Origin: Pyrenopolyporus hunteri
Taxonomy: Eukaryota; Ascomycota; Sordariomycetes; Xylariales; Hypoxylaceae
DNA: 64,000 bases
Reading direction: 5' to 3'
Assembly: GCA_902806595.1 (NCBI GenBank)
Contig: CADCXC010000003.1
Location: forward strand, 2,108,001 to 2,172,000
Of the stretch, positions 1 to 12,029 are shown piece after piece; the first letter of the stretch is position 1; every line of letters starts with the position of its first letter. The notes below the pieces were generated by a model. It saw only the letters and a program-made list of their open reading frames with translations. It did not search any database and had not been told where the DNA came from. Both the position numbers and the translations under genes were made by a program.

Positions 1-1
1 G

Positions 2-2165
2 AACTTGCTCTCCAACATCGGGCCTGAGACCAAGTATGATAATCTCGTCAGCAAGGCTCTGCACTTTCTGACAGCGATTGCGGCTTCCCCACAACACTCG
101 TTAGCATTCAACGACGAGAACGTCCTGGGTCAAGTAGTGGAGAAGGTCGTATTACCTAACGTCGCGCTGAGGGAATCCGATATCGAACTATTCGAGGACG
201 AGCCTATCGAGTTTATCCGACGCGACCTCGAGGGCTCAGACACAGACTCTCGACGGAGAGCAGCCACCGACTTCCTAAGGCAGCTTCAAGGCAACTTTGA
301 ACAGTTGGTTACCAACGTTGCAGGAAGGTATATCAAACACTACTTAGAGCAGGGCAAGGCGAGTTGGAAAGACAAGGATACGGCCATCTCTCTGTTCTTT
401 TCAATCGCAGCCAAAGGTGCTGTAACGGCGGCGCATGGTGTCAGAACGGTCAATCCTCTAGTCAACGTGGTTGAGTTCTTCCAACAACATATTGCAAATG
501 ACCTGATTTCAGATACGGGTGTCGAGCCCATCTCCAAAGTCGACGCTATCAAGTATCTTTATACCTTCCGGAGCCAGTTGACCAAAGAACAATGGCAGGC
601 CGCGTTTCAACCCCTAATCCAGAACATGGGCTCTTCCAACTACGTCGTCTACACCTATGCAGCCATATGTGTTGAGAGACTCCTGTACCTAACCGATGAC
701 TCCGGTGCTCGCTTCTTCGGGAGAGCCGACATTGAGCCTTTCGCGAAGGACCTTCTCGACCACCTCTTCAAGCTCGTGGAGAAGGAGAGCTCTCCAGCGA
801 AGATGCAGGAAAATGAGTTTCTCATGCGTTGCATCATGCGCGTTCTGATTGTTATGAATACTGGTATCCTTGGTTTCGCTGACATGGTTCTTGATCACCT
901 AATTGGAATCACAAATGTCATCAAAGCTAACCCGAGCAACCCCCGCTTCTACTATTACCACTTTGAAGCCCTAGGTGCCGTCGTAAGGTATGTTCCACCC
1001 ACGAGCCATTTGCCCTAGAAATTCGAACTAAACAGAGTAGTTTCGGCTCATCCGGTGGTACCGCAAAACTAGAGGAGCGTTTATGGCCGCCTTTCAATGC
1101 AATCATCACGGAAGAAGTGAATGGTACGTGCAATCCTGCTTTCGAATTCGGGCATCCGGCACTGACTGATTTATGTACAGAGTTCATGCCATACGTCTTC
1201 CAGCTCTTCGCAAAGTTACTGGAGCTTAATCCCTCTGGTGAACTCCCGAACCATTATCAAGCGCTGGTGCCTCCCTTGATGACGCCAACCCCGTGGGAAA
1301 CGAGAGGAAACGTCCCGGCTCTCACAAGACTATTAGCCGCCATACTACCTCGAGCATCCCGCATTATAGTGGCGGAGAACCACGTCCAGTCAGTTCTCGG
1401 CATTTTCCAAACACTCCTCAGCGGCAAGAGAACAGAGCAGAATGCGTTTGATCTGCTAGAGTCGATTGTTCTATCGATCGATAGGTACGCCATGCAAAAT
1501 CATATAGCTGCTATACGTGTTTAGTTAACATCATTTCCAGGAACGCCTTAGAGCCTTATTTCAAGGATATATTGTCTCTGCTCTTCACAAAACTCCAATC
1601 CAACCCGTCCGAGTCATTCAAGCTTCGGTTCGTGCGATTCTACCACCTAGTGTCGGCCAAATTAGAAGCTGGCCTAGGCACCGATTTCTTCATCAGCCAA
1701 GTAGACCTAGTTCAGAATAACCTGTTCACTCAGATCTACTTAAACATCATTCTGCCGACTTCGGACCTGCTCGTCCGTCCGGTCGACCGCAAGCTGGCCG
1801 TCATCTCGTTCGCCAAGTCAATGGGAGATAGCGCTGCTTTCGCCCAACGTTATGTGAAAGGATGGCGGTTCACGTGCGAAGCGATGCTAAAGTTGCTACT
1901 AAACCCGCCCAAGGTTACGAGCGGTGTGGGCGACGACGTAGTCAACGAGGCGGATGTGGATGACATCGGCTTCGGCTTAGGGTTTACTCCCCTCAACACC
2001 TGCAAGAAACCCACTCGGGATGACTACCCCGAGGTTCAGGACATAACGATTTGGGTGCGCCAATACTTGACGGAGGCCAATGTACGACACAACGGCGCAG
2101 TGGCTAAATATATGGAGAGACTCACAGATGAGGGAAGGCGGGCTATGGCGATCTACGTAAGCTAG
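2..2165 (+). CDS. CSE1: Exportin-2 / importin-alpha re-exporter CSE1 (5' end cut off by window)
   Basis: Cse1/CAS is the RanGTP-dependent karyopherin that carries importin-alpha back to the cytoplasm. Four exons are visible: 2-987, 1041-1123, 1181-1484 and 1541-2165, joined through 53-, 57- and 56-bp introns with GTATGT/GTACGT/GTACGC donors and TAG/CAG acceptors. All three joins keep frame, giving about 665 residues, the C-terminal two thirds of a protein normally near 960 aa. Family landmarks visible in order are KYDNLVSKALHFL near the start, EFIRRDLEGSDTDSRRRAA, the HTYAA-like VYTYAAICVERLL, EFMPYVFQLFAKLLELNP across the second splice, WETRGNVPALTRLL, and SFKLRFVRFYHL in the last exon. These are helical HEAT-type repeats. 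The stop is TAG at 2163-2165. The start lies upstream of the window. Identification is by recalled family similarity; splice sites are inferred from sequence. Confidence 0.93.
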
Positions 2166-5100
2166 GTCAGGTAACTAGGGTTCGGTAGATCAAAAGTGGA
2201 CGACGTAATTCGGTTGATGGGTGGCCAAGCGAGAAATGAGCGTCTCCTGGGCTTTTAAAAAGGGTCTACGTAGCGGTAACCCACGAATTTCATTCGTTGG
2301 TTGTCTCACGCAGGTATACGCCTTGGTGCTATCGTCGGAGCTTACACGCTCGAGGTAGCTAATACTAAAGCCGGTAATTAGGACAAAACGTACGTTGAGG
2401 CTAAAAAGAACAATTGATGAGATAGTAAAATCGCGACACATGGTCCCTTTTCGCATCGCGAACAATCTAGTGTAGTTCATCCAAAGATACCCTCAGGCGC
2501 ACTTCGTTGTAAGTATCGTCTTAATATCTTATCCACCTTAACGACAGTCCCAGTAGGTACTTAAGGTCTTCGCTTACGGCCTAACGAATACGCCTATCTA
2601 CCTATCCATCTAGGTAGGCAGATCAACCTTGACATTTCCGCAAATGAGACTATGTCAACTAGATTACACTCTAGCTCGGCCCTTGGTATAAGCACCTTAC
2701 TCCGCCAACCCCTTAATTATGAGCTAAGTCCGCCAATGAGGATGGTGAAATAAATGGCTGGTGTATCTATACTCGGAATAAAGGGGACGTGGAAGATAAG
2801 AAAGGGTCATGGGATACAATGTGTCTCCAGACTGCTTAGGATGGACGCTTCAAAACCTTCCCTAATAGCACTATTTCTCGTGGCTCGAATCCCATCTCTT
2901 ATCATGATTAGAAGAACGTCACATTCTTATTACTGTTGGCGATCAATAGTGTTCACCTCTTCAGTTCTAATCGGCGTCAGGAAAATTCGTTAACATCGCC
3001 ATTGAGCCGTGCTGAACGCATCCGGACCCGATGTATGTGTGGCAAGGCCAAATATACGCATCGCATTACCATGTCTAATACCCAACTCCTAACTCATGAT
3101 GTGTCTCAAACTGGGAGAATCTGGGTTATATGGAAAGTACGGGCAGGCATCTGATTTCCGTGTATGAAGTAATACATATTATCAATACAACTCTAAAAAC
3201 TATCTACCGGTTAACACATAGTTTTTCGGTAATAAATACGAAAACCACGAGGCTATGCTGTAAAGCGTCATGACTCTTGACGATGGCGGCAAAGAAACTT
3301 GCCTCCTTGTCTATCGTGAAGGAAGTTAGGTATTGGTAAGTTAGTGCAGCAGTGCGCGGGGCATAGCTTTCCTTTAATAATAACAGCGCCAAAAAAAATA
3401 AAATCAGAAAGTAAATAAAAAATAATGAGAAAGTTGCTGCTCGAACCTACAACCCCGTAAACGTGTGGTGTTGAGCTGGTGAGGCAACTGGATTTGTCCT
3501 CATGACTTACGCAAATAGCACCCGAGATGGGAACTCAAGGCTACAACCACCACGCTAAGAGCCGCATGTTAATAGGACGTTAACCACCGAGGTGTTTTTA
3601 CTATATATAAACCTTTCCTCGGCCGGTAAAACTCTGGTGTTGAGTACTATATTCCACCGACGTCGCCTTTTTAAGAACCCACCACGTCCTTGGTGATTTG
3701 TATTACGCTAATCAAATGTACCTCGGGTGCATAATCCTCTAAAAGGTTATCTCTGACATTTTCCCCATGCGTAATGGAATGGACTTATTATTTAGGACGA
3801 GGTTGATACATCCGAGCCTAGATCCCCAAGTTTCGACATAGTATCGCGAGTCGGGTTCTTCCACCTATAGGCTTAGACCAACAGCTACATAAAACACCTC
3901 GCATCTTATGAATACTTCTACTATGGATTTAGGCAATTTCTTCTAGCCGTCTCTTAAATTCACCCTACATCCCACTAAACTACCTATTTAACGATGAATT
4001 ATACCTACAACTCAATACATACAACTAAAGCATTTTACAAATTTTGAATATAGTTATTGACCCTTAAGAGCCACACTTAGCTTTATGAAATAAGTAGTAG
4101 CTTATAAACAATTAAAGAAAATTCAACATATATGACTTCACATGATTTAATCACATTTGTAGACTCGAAAGTAGAAGTGGCTTGGAAACAACCATATCTG
4201 CGCATTATGATAACCGAACACTTGGACCTGTGAAACTTTCATATTAAAATACACATGAACAGCCAGTCCATGATGTATTCGTGACATATATTCCATATAA
4301 GACGCTTTACCATGTATTTGATATTCCTTACGGACTTCACTTTCAAAAGTTCTATCCATGTCTTGTTAGCTAGTGTATTCCGCAGTAAGCACTATTATTC
4401 TACCTACCTGTATAGGTAAGCTAAGTTTTAAGTAATAACCGCTATAATTCAGCAGGTCTCTACTAAATCTCAGTGGATATTATTAAGGATTCGGCTGTGT
4501 AGATGATAGTTGTATTTATTTAAAAACAAGCCAACTGCGGACTGATAGAATCCTAGAACAGCTGAGTGCTAAAATGGACAGAACTTGTAAAAGTGGTATC
4601 CGTAAAGAGTGACTCTTTAGTCACGTGGCAAGTTAGGTCAAGACTATTTTAAGGATATTATTATATCTAGGGTAGGGAGGACGCGAGTTAATCCTACGTT
4701 ATACGACGTTAGGGCCCTGGTTTCCCTTTACGAGTTATTATGATTGAAGGTATTGGGCGATGAAAAGTTGTCAAACCGCCCGGAAACATCCCAGTTAAAC
4801 AGGGCCCACTAAGGCATCAGCATTGCGCCTAATTCAAGCTAACTTTACCCCTTTCTAATAAGTTAACTGATTTGTCAGAATTTATAAGTTATTGAAGATG
4901 CTAATTAGGCCATAAGCAGACCCATTCTAACCGCCCCGTCATGATCCTCAGAAGCGATTGCGGTTATGAAGGCGCAGAGGCTGCGGGGCACGTAATGACG
5001 GCGGCCGGGTCGGACGAGTCGGACAAGTTGAAGGCCGGAGTCGGTCTGTCCACGTCGTAGTTCCGTCGCATGTGTTATAACCGCTGCGGTTTCTGTCCTG

Positions 5101-5986
5101 CGTAGGCCTGTTGGATATTGCTTGATAATACGGAATCCTCCAACGCGCAAAGCCGTCGAAGATAGGCTCCCAATACGGTAATGGACAATAAATGTTGTAG
5201 GTAAGCGCTGCGTCGTCTTTTTGTCGCGGTTGGGGGAAGTTTGGGGTCCCCACTTCCGCGTATGATAGGTAAGCGCTATGTCCCTCTTCGGTCCCGATTA
5301 GCAATTGGAATTGCTCGATTTAGCCCAAGCCAGCCCTTATCGTCCAATCGGAGACATCTTGACTACCTCCGCCAGAAGTATCTTCGTACAAGTCTCCGAG
5401 ATAGTGGTCACAGGATCTCCGCCCTTCTATGCAAATTTTCCCTGGAGCAATACCTGGGACGCGAAGTCTGTGTGTTTTCTCTACGGGGCCAGAATTTCGA
5501 TCCTAAATCGCGTATTTTGGGCTAGAAAGACGTCTAGAAGCTACTTGAAACTTCAAGTGCGATATTTGGGTCGCTATCTACCTGCCTAAGCTGGGATAAC
5601 CCACATCACGGCTTATATAATATTGCATATTCTGGGTTGCAGCGTTATAAATCCAAGATTCCATCTGGGTGTCCGGTACGGACTAGTTGTGATCCCGACC
5701 CGCCGACTAGGAGCTATAAGACCGTGACGTCTGCGCGTTGGTAGGTTACGTAGACCAGGACATCACGACATTGCTATAATTGAGACGCTTAATATCGATA
5801 GACAAAGAAATCTCGGGATACGCGTAACATAAAAAACAGACACGTCGAGTTTATAAATCCACACTAACCCTCATCATCTTACTGCGGGATTATCCCTCTG
5901 TCATTATCAACTCCGTCCCACTCCCAGCCCGAAGACACGAACAGGAAAAGAAAAAGAAAATTAAATAAAATAAAATAAAAAAGAAA
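2166..5986. other. Gene-poor intergenic stretch, partly AT-shifted
   Basis: No supportable gene was seen in these 3.8 kb. The stretch from about 3400 to 4900 is markedly more AT-rich than the flanks and stop-dense in all frames, which suggests old, mildly RIP-affected repeat DNA. A locally GC-richer segment (about 4900-5590) has open frames on both strands, but none shows a recognisable domain, a plausible splice partner or a good start context. A short palindromic CTAGGTAGG-type motif lies near 2610. The last 60 bp before the next gene are very A-rich and probably form its 5' leader. Confidence 0.6.
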
Positions 5987-6687
5987 ATGTCTCCGAAATC
6001 AGTGGCCGTCATTACCATGAGCACCCGCGCCACCAGGGTAGGGCCCAATGTAGCGAGCTTCGTCAAAAATATCGTCGAGAAGCCCCTGGAATCGGACGGG
6101 ATATCCGTCGCGGAAGTGGACCTCGCCAAGTTCAACCTCCCCGTCTACAACGAATCGGTAGTCCCAGCTAGTACGTATAACCCCTTTCCCTATCATCGTG
6201 TGGCTCTTGAATGGAAGAGCAAATATGAGAAAGCAACCTATAAACACTAGCGGAAATAATGTCTAACGGACCGACAGTGGTACCCGAGCACGCCTCCTTC
6301 CAGTACGAGCACTCGAAGGCGTGGAGCGCCGAGATCGCCAAGCACGACGGGTACGTGCTCGTCATCCCGGAGTACAACTACGGGATGGCGGGCGGCACCA
6401 AGAACGCCGTCGACTACCTGTTCAACGAGTGGAAGGGCAAGCCCGCCGTCATCGTCAGCTACGGCGGCCGCGGCGGCACCAGCGCCAGCGAGCAGCTCAA
6501 GACCTGCCTCGCCGGCGTGGGCCTCAAGGTCGCCGAGACCCGCCCGGCCTTGGCTTTCGCCGGCCCGGACATGACCACCACCATCGCCACGGGCAATCTG
6601 GGCGATGCCACGACGAAGGCGTGGGCGGCGGAGCCGACCGAGAGCATACGGAAGGCTGTCGAGGAATTGAAGGCCTTGCTTAAGTAA
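5987..6687 (+). CDS. NADPH-dependent FMN reductase, Lot6-like flavodoxin-fold protein
   Basis: Two exons, 5987-6170 and 6278-6687, with a 107-bp intron (donor GTACGT, acceptor ACAG) splitting an ATG methionine codon; the joined protein is 197 aa. It should be a cytosolic, FMN-binding NAD(P)H:quinone/flavin reductase. Landmarks: a beta-strand followed by STRATRVGP (residues 12-20, phosphate-binding loop), NLPVYNE near 50, PEYNYGMAGGTKNAVDYL (92-109, the family signature, normally PEYNxSxPGxLKNAID), and SYGGRGG (122-128), a second flavin-contacting loop. Length fits the family. The start follows an A-rich leader with A at -3. Exon 2 is far richer in GC-ending codons than exon 1. The signature carries A-G-G where P-G-x is usual. 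The orthologue name Lot6 is inferred from fold and length; other NADPH_FMN_red members are possible. Confidence 0.9.
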
Positions 6688-7153
6688 TTTACTAGAGATG
6701 ATGTTCCTACACTCTAAGTAACCGCCGTGCTATATTCTGGGGTGTTGGGGTCCCGGTTTGAAGGCTTTTTATGTGTTTGAAGCGTTGATATCGGGTAGAA
6801 ATATTAGCTTAATTAGAGGAAATAGAGGAAGCCGTTATGGTTTTGGTTATGGGCTGGCTTTTCTAGAGCACCTGCATGGGTACTCGGATGATACTTTCAG
6901 CAAAATGAATTAGTCGACGAACTTATAAGAATTGTTTCCTGGCGTTTTTTCTACGTGATCGCCAATTATATGTCTACCGCGGATCTTCGACCCGGCCGGT
7001 GCTAGTTTAAATTCCACCGCGACCATATTCTACCCCTCCAACAACCAGTTAAGACACGTAACGCGTCCCAAGCTCGCGTCTCACCTCGCTACCAAAAGCC
7101 TGCGTGGTTCTAGCCGACGTGTGGTACTCGGCTTCATTGCCGATAGGTAGAAA
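6688..7153. other. Convergent 3' intergenic region
   Basis: This is the space between the 3' ends of two convergent genes. No open frame with coding character was seen. It presumably holds both 3' untranslated regions and polyadenylation sites. Confidence 0.6.
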
Positions 7154-8031
7154 CTACTTCAGGATGACATATACGGGACGAACCTCAAGGCTGGTAATAC
7201 CGTGGCTGACGAGCTGCTCATGCAACACTCTCCTCGTAATATCCGATGCTTTCGCATTAAGTTCCTCGTCGCCGAAATCCACTTTACCCTCCTCGAAACT
7301 GCCTTGCTCCGCATCCCAAACGAAAGCTCCTCGCTCTACGTTGTCTATGCTCCACTGCCATCGTAACCGTCCCCAATCCGGTTGTTCGCCGACCACGACG
7401 AACAACTCCTTAAGTCGGTCGTACCATCCCATCGTCTCCGGTAGCCAGTCTATGGCGCTGCTCTCAAGAAAAAGAGACAAGGGGACGGCGAGACGCTCGA
7501 CCTGCGTCTGGATGGTGGCGGACCGGCCCGACATGTCTGGCGCCGCCAGTCGCTCGACGGGCTCTTTGCAGAAGTCCTCCCATTTGTTCCGCTGGACGTA
7601 CAATGCGTCGTGGACGGGGTCGAAAGGGCGGAGTAAATTGTAGCGCCCGTCCCCGCGCGGTTGGACCTTGATACCCTACGCGCGATACAGTCAGTCAGGC
7701 TGGATCGGGTAAGTAATGAGTTCGCGGTGCCTACTTCTTTACGACACCAAGTTAGAGCAATGCTGCGAGCCTCCTGGTTGACGTAGAATATGGGCACGTT
7801 GAATTGGGCGTCGTCATTCAACAACTCGTGCCGGAACCATAATTCCATATTATTAGTCTCGTCTTGTTCAGGTAGGTAGCCTTCGTCGGCCTCGGTTAAT
7901 TGGCGCGGACGCCAACATCCGGGTTTATAAAAGAACAGAGCTGGACCGGCGGGATCCGGCAGGGCATAGCGCCATATCTCGTCTCGGAGTTCCGGGGCGA
8001 GGTTTGGGAAGAGTGTGAACTTCTCTAACAT
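7154..8031 (-). CDS. 2EXR-domain protein (F-box-associated-like fungal family)
   Basis: Two exons on the minus strand: 8031-7735 (99 codons) and 7675-7154, joined in phase 0 through a 59-bp intron with donor GTAGGC and acceptor GTAG. The product is 272 aa. The N-terminus FTLFPNLAPELRDEIWRYAL (residues 5-24) is the hallmark of the 2EXR family, in which an F-x-x-F/L-P-x-L-P-x-E-x-R-x-x-I-W motif opens the domain. Next come VNQEARSIAL, and across the splice RKE/GIKVQ and RPFDPVHDALYV, the second conserved block of the family (an FDPxxDxLYV-type motif). No membrane segment or signal peptide. The rest is mixed alpha/beta with WDRL-like and aromatic segments. 2EXR proteins are abundant and fast-evolving in Pezizomycotina; no biochemical role is established, so none is assigned. 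The intron is inferred; without it the first exon would run on in a wrong frame. Confidence 0.85.
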
Positions 8032-9047
8032 GGTGATTACTGTATGAGTTGATTAATGGTGTTGGACGCGGATTTTCTAACGTGAATATGTAAAGAGTAA
8101 GTTGGATTGGGTGGCGAAGTATGAGGGACGCCGGGTGGGGCACCCGGTTGATGTTCTCGGTACGGCTTGCCGTAGGATCCTACTGCGCCGCGGCACTGCT
8201 GAGGCTGTATCCGTGCTTAGGTACGATTATATGGGTACGCATCTCAAAGATTATCTTGCTACGGGTGGTCCCTTTTCGTTTCCCGTGCTGGCGTCGCTCC
8301 TCGCTTAAACCCAGGACTCGGAGCCGCAACAATTGATGCGCACGTAGGACCTAGCCGTGACCAAGTCCCTTTCGAAGAAGTCTCTATCATTCATAGGCTA
8401 TCTTACGTTAATAGGTTACTAGCGGCGCGATGATCAGTTGGGGGTAGGCCTTGTACTACGGAGAATCGTTATACAAGTCGCAGGATGAATACTATCGTGG
8501 ATATACCGTAAGAGCTAAATTTATCAACGATATATGCAGTGAATAAGATCCATTACGTTGGTTTTCGACGAAGTCGTCTACGTATACCTCACGATATGAC
8601 ACCAGTAACATTCTAACTAGATTCCTATTCTCTTGTATCGTAATATAGAGCATATATCAGTTACTTGTTAGGTTAATGTTAGCTATGTAGCTTATTAGCA
8701 CGATAATCAACTATTTACTATAATGAAATGACTTGAACTATATCATTTAACCTGGATAATTATAAATGCAGAGAGTATGAAGAGCGCTTAGTACTTCGAA
8801 ATGATAAATATAACCACAGACCTGATCGGTGTAACACACCGTTCGATCGTCATGTAGAGCATTATCATCACGAAGATGATCGCCTCTCAATCTCGTCTTC
8901 TGGCGAATAAGCCCAAGCGAGCAAAACCTCTCGGAGACGCCACCCATGGTTAACAGCTTAGGAACACTTGCAGGAGAGACATCTACCATAATAGGAAGTA
9001 TCGTCTCTCGTAGTACAATCGTGGCCTGGACGGTGAGAATCTCGAGG

Positions 9048-9053
9048 TATAAG
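9048..9053 (+). promoter_or_regulatory. Putative TATA box of the secreted-protein gene
   Basis: TATAAG lies 199 bp upstream of the ATG, followed by a CA/CT-rich leader. With the 55-bp leader intron removed the leader would be roughly 110 nt if transcription starts about 30 bp downstream. The position is consistent with a core promoter but is only inference. Confidence 0.4.
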
Positions 9054-9176
9054 AGCCAGTATCAAACCCTTCTTTAAAACGAAAATTCATCATCACAAAC
9101 AACAGCATCATCACATTAGATATTCAGAGCAGCGCTCACCAAAAGGCAATACCACTCAAACAATCACTTACTACTC

Positions 9177-9231
9177 GTGAGTTTAAACATCCAGACCGAG
9201 CACTCCATGCCCCTTTCTAACCGTCTCTAAG
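9177..9231 (+). other. Probable 5'UTR intron of the secreted-protein gene
   Basis: GTGAGT at 9177, a CTAAC branch-point-like motif at 9217-9221 and a TAAG acceptor ending at 9231 make a 55-bp intron of ordinary size for this genome, 15 bp ahead of the start codon. It is not needed to keep a reading frame open, so only the signals support it. Confidence 0.45.
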
Positions 9232-9246
9232 CCAAAATCCATCAAA

Positions 9247-9621
9247 ATGTTCAACATCCGCCTCGCCCTCCTCGCCGTCTTCGCCCTCCTCGCAGTCAGC
9301 GCAATCGCGGACAGCGTGAAGATCGACTTCAACTGCGTGGGCAAGTGGGTGCGGGAGGACAACGGGAAGAAGAAGACGGAGCGGGTGCCGCTGAACAAGG
9401 AGGTCCAGGTGGCCAGCGAGAAGGTGATGGGCGAGATGACGAGCAAGTTCCCGACCTGGTCCGGCGGCAAGTACACGTGCAAGCAGTCCCGGCGCCGCGA
9501 GAACCTGTACAACGTCGAGGTCGTCGAGGCGCACTTCGGCAAGAACAAGAACGACGCCCTCGCCCAGAACCAGGAGATGCTTAGCATCATCAACGCCCAT
9601 AAGAACGACAATGTTCAGTAG
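9247..9621 (+). CDS. Small secreted two-cysteine protein, candidate effector or cell-surface protein
   Basis: Single-exon frame of 124 aa. Residues 1-21 form a clear signal peptide (N-region with one Arg, hydrophobic core LALLAVFALLAVSAIA), with likely cleavage after Ala21. The mature protein is about 103 aa, basic, and contains exactly two cysteines, Cys30 in F-N-C and Cys78 in Y-T-C, which could make one disulfide. A lysine/arginine-rich patch (NGKKKTER, 40-47) and SRRREN (81-86) give it positive charge. The aromatic-x-Cys near the mature N-terminus recalls the [YFW]xC motif of some fungal effectors, often RNase-like folds; that is analogy only. Codons are strongly GC-ending, unlike the AT block beginning some 400 bp away. 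I do not recognise the family and do not assign a function. The start has AAAATG context and a plausible leader. Confidence 0.75.
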   Translation: MFNIRLALLAVFALLAVSAIADSVKIDFNCVGKWVREDNGKKKTERVPLNKEVQVASEKVMGEMTSKFPTWSGGKYTCKQSRRRENLYNVEVVEAHFGKNKNDALAQNQEMLSIINAHKNDNVQ

Positions 9622-10020
9622 ATTCGTGGGTTCGCACCCCACCCCCGCTTACACGGTATCCGATTTGATGTTGACTAGTATATTTACGAATAGTTAGTAT
9701 CTTTGCTTACCCGCCATTAGCAGATATAAGTCAACTGGGGGCGGCAGAGGGCAATAGAAGATTAGATACCTTATGAAAGGAAGAAATGGTGCTCGGCGGT
9801 TGGTACCAGGGGGGATCGATGGCTGTGGCCTCGGTTTGGATTTCTCTCTCAGTCATGTTTCAGAGCTTTGTGCTACTGTCTTCACGGCGTAGTTGTAAGT
9901 TTCGGCTTATGTTAGCTCATCGAATCGGTGAAGGGTTTCAGAATTTCTTAGAATAGTTTACGGTCTTTATATTATATAAATAAAGTAGTCTCTCGTAAAC
10001 CTACGTTGGCTTTCTCTCCT
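9622..10020 (+). other. 3' flank of the secreted-protein gene, grading into the AT block
   Basis: No gene is visible. Composition is ordinary up to about 9960 and then falls within roughly 100 bp to extreme AT, making a sharp left border for the AT-rich block. Confidence 0.6.
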
Positions 10021-12029
10021 TTTGAATATATTTTTATAATTATTATATCATACCCCTGGACTTTTTAATAGACTTATTAAGTTACGCGTTGATTCGTTAA
10101 AATAAGCTTAATTAATAAAATCACTAATATCGCATTATAATAACCCTTAAATCGTAATAACTTATAATTATATAATGCTTTTATATAAGTGCGACTTTAT
10201 TTATAAAAGGCTCGAAAAATGAAACATTTACGCTTTTATAAATTAAACGAAGTTTTAAAAACCGTTAAATCGTTATTTATTTTTATTTTATCGTATTATT
10301 TAATATATAATACGATATACCGTACTTTTAATTATTAAAACTATATATATAATTTAATATATATTTTTATTTAATTATATAATATTAAAAGATATTAATT
10401 AAATTAAATATTTATTTAAATATTTAAATAAAATAATAAAAATTATTAATTAATTATTATTAAAAATAACTTTATATATTTTATAAATTTACGACGTAAT
10501 TAAATTTAAACTCTACGATTTAACGTACGTAATATATTATCGAAAAAAAAAAATAAAAAAAAAATAAAAACATTTTATCGTTTAATATAATTATAAAAAA
10601 ATTTAATTCGTTTTTTTTATTAAATAATTTACCGCTTTTAATTAACGACTTATTATATTCGATTAATAATATATTATTTTTAATTATTAATTTAATATTT
10701 TTAATTAACGAGTCGATTTTATCGATATATAACGTCGAAATTAATAAATTTAAATATTTAAATATAAATACTTTTAAAAAAATTATATTATTAAATTTTT
10801 CGTATAATTAAATTATTTTAAAAATTAAAATTTTCCATTTAAATTATAAATATAACTACGATTTATTATTATATTTCGACGATTTAAATAATAAAAATAT
10901 TTTATATTATTTAATATATTATATTTATTATATCGTAATTAAAAATTATTAACGTAACGACGAAAAATTAAAAAAAAATATTTCTTCGAATAATTTATAT
11001 TTATTTAAAAATTAAAAAAAAAATAACCGTATTAATCCGATTAAAAATAACTTAATTTTATAAAATAAAAAATATTTTTTTTAAATGTTTAAACCATTCG
11101 AATCGTTAAAAAAACCTCCGCCGTCGAAAAAATTTCGAAAAATAATTTAAAAAACTTTTCTATTATTTTTATTTATATAATTAAAAATATAAATTTAAAA
11201 AAACATTAAACGTATATATATATTTTTTATTATTATATTTTTTTTTATTAATAATTATTTTAATAAATTTTAACGAATATAATTATTTAATTATTACATT
11301 TTTCGAAAATTAAATATATTCGAAAAAAAATAAATTATTAAAAATATTTAAACTTTTTAAAACGTTTAAATTTTCTCGTAAATAATAAAAACTTATAAAT
11401 TATTATTTAATTAAAAATATTTATTTCGTCGATAAATATTACGTATTTTTTCGTAAAAAAAAAACTAAACATTAATTTACGCGAAATAATATACGTTTAT
11501 ATATATTAAATTAAATAAATTACGACTTTAATCGAAATAAATAATATAATAAAATTCTTTTTCGTTATAATTTACATTATATTTATAATTCGAAAACATT
11601 TTTTATATTTTCGAAATATATAACGTTTATAAATTATAATAATTTTTAATATATATTTTATATTTATATTATATAAAAATTATTCGATAATAATTATATT
11701 AATTAAAAATATTTCGTTAATTATTATAACCGATAATTAAATCCTTTTTATAATATCTTTTTTATATATTATTTAATTCGATTTATTTAAAATTTTTTTA
11801 ATATTTATCGTATATTAATTTTATATAAAAATATATTAAAACCTTTTAAAATATATAATATTATTTCGAAAAAATATAAATATATTTATAAAATTAAAAA
11901 AACATTAATATTTTTCGTTAATAATAAACATTAAATATAATTAAATAAAAATATTAAACCGTTTAAATTTAAATTATAATTTAAACCGCCGTTTAATAAA
12001 AAATATAAACTAAATAATTTAAAAAATAA

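Larger units (their letters stand above)
8032..9246. other. Divergent intergenic region between the 2EXR gene and the secreted-protein gene
   Basis: About 1.2 kb separate two divergent genes. No coding frame of substance is visible. About 8400-8900 is AT-shifted. The last 200 bp are C/A/T-rich with CATCATCACA-like runs, typical of a fungal 5' leader, and contain a TATAAG box and a probable leader intron listed separately. Confidence 0.6.

Noticed and set aside
2870..2905. tRNA-like GGCTCGAATCCC
   Set aside because: Only four weak stem pairs and no D-arm or anticodon stem upstream.
3430..3460. tRNA-like T-arm on the minus strand (GTAGGTTCGAGC)
   Set aside because: The 3' side of the stem does not pair, and no D-arm, anticodon arm or acceptor stem is found at the right distances.
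4905..5589. Locally GC-richer segment with overlapping open frames on both strands
   Set aside because: None of the translations shows a domain, signal peptide, coiled coil or a splice partner, and frames on opposite strands are equally long. Treated as non-coding or unrecognisable relic.
9183..9642. Two long minus-strand frames opposite the secreted-protein gene
   Set aside because: Leu/Val/Ala- or Arg-rich shadows caused by G/C-ending codons; the plus frame has the signal peptide and start context.
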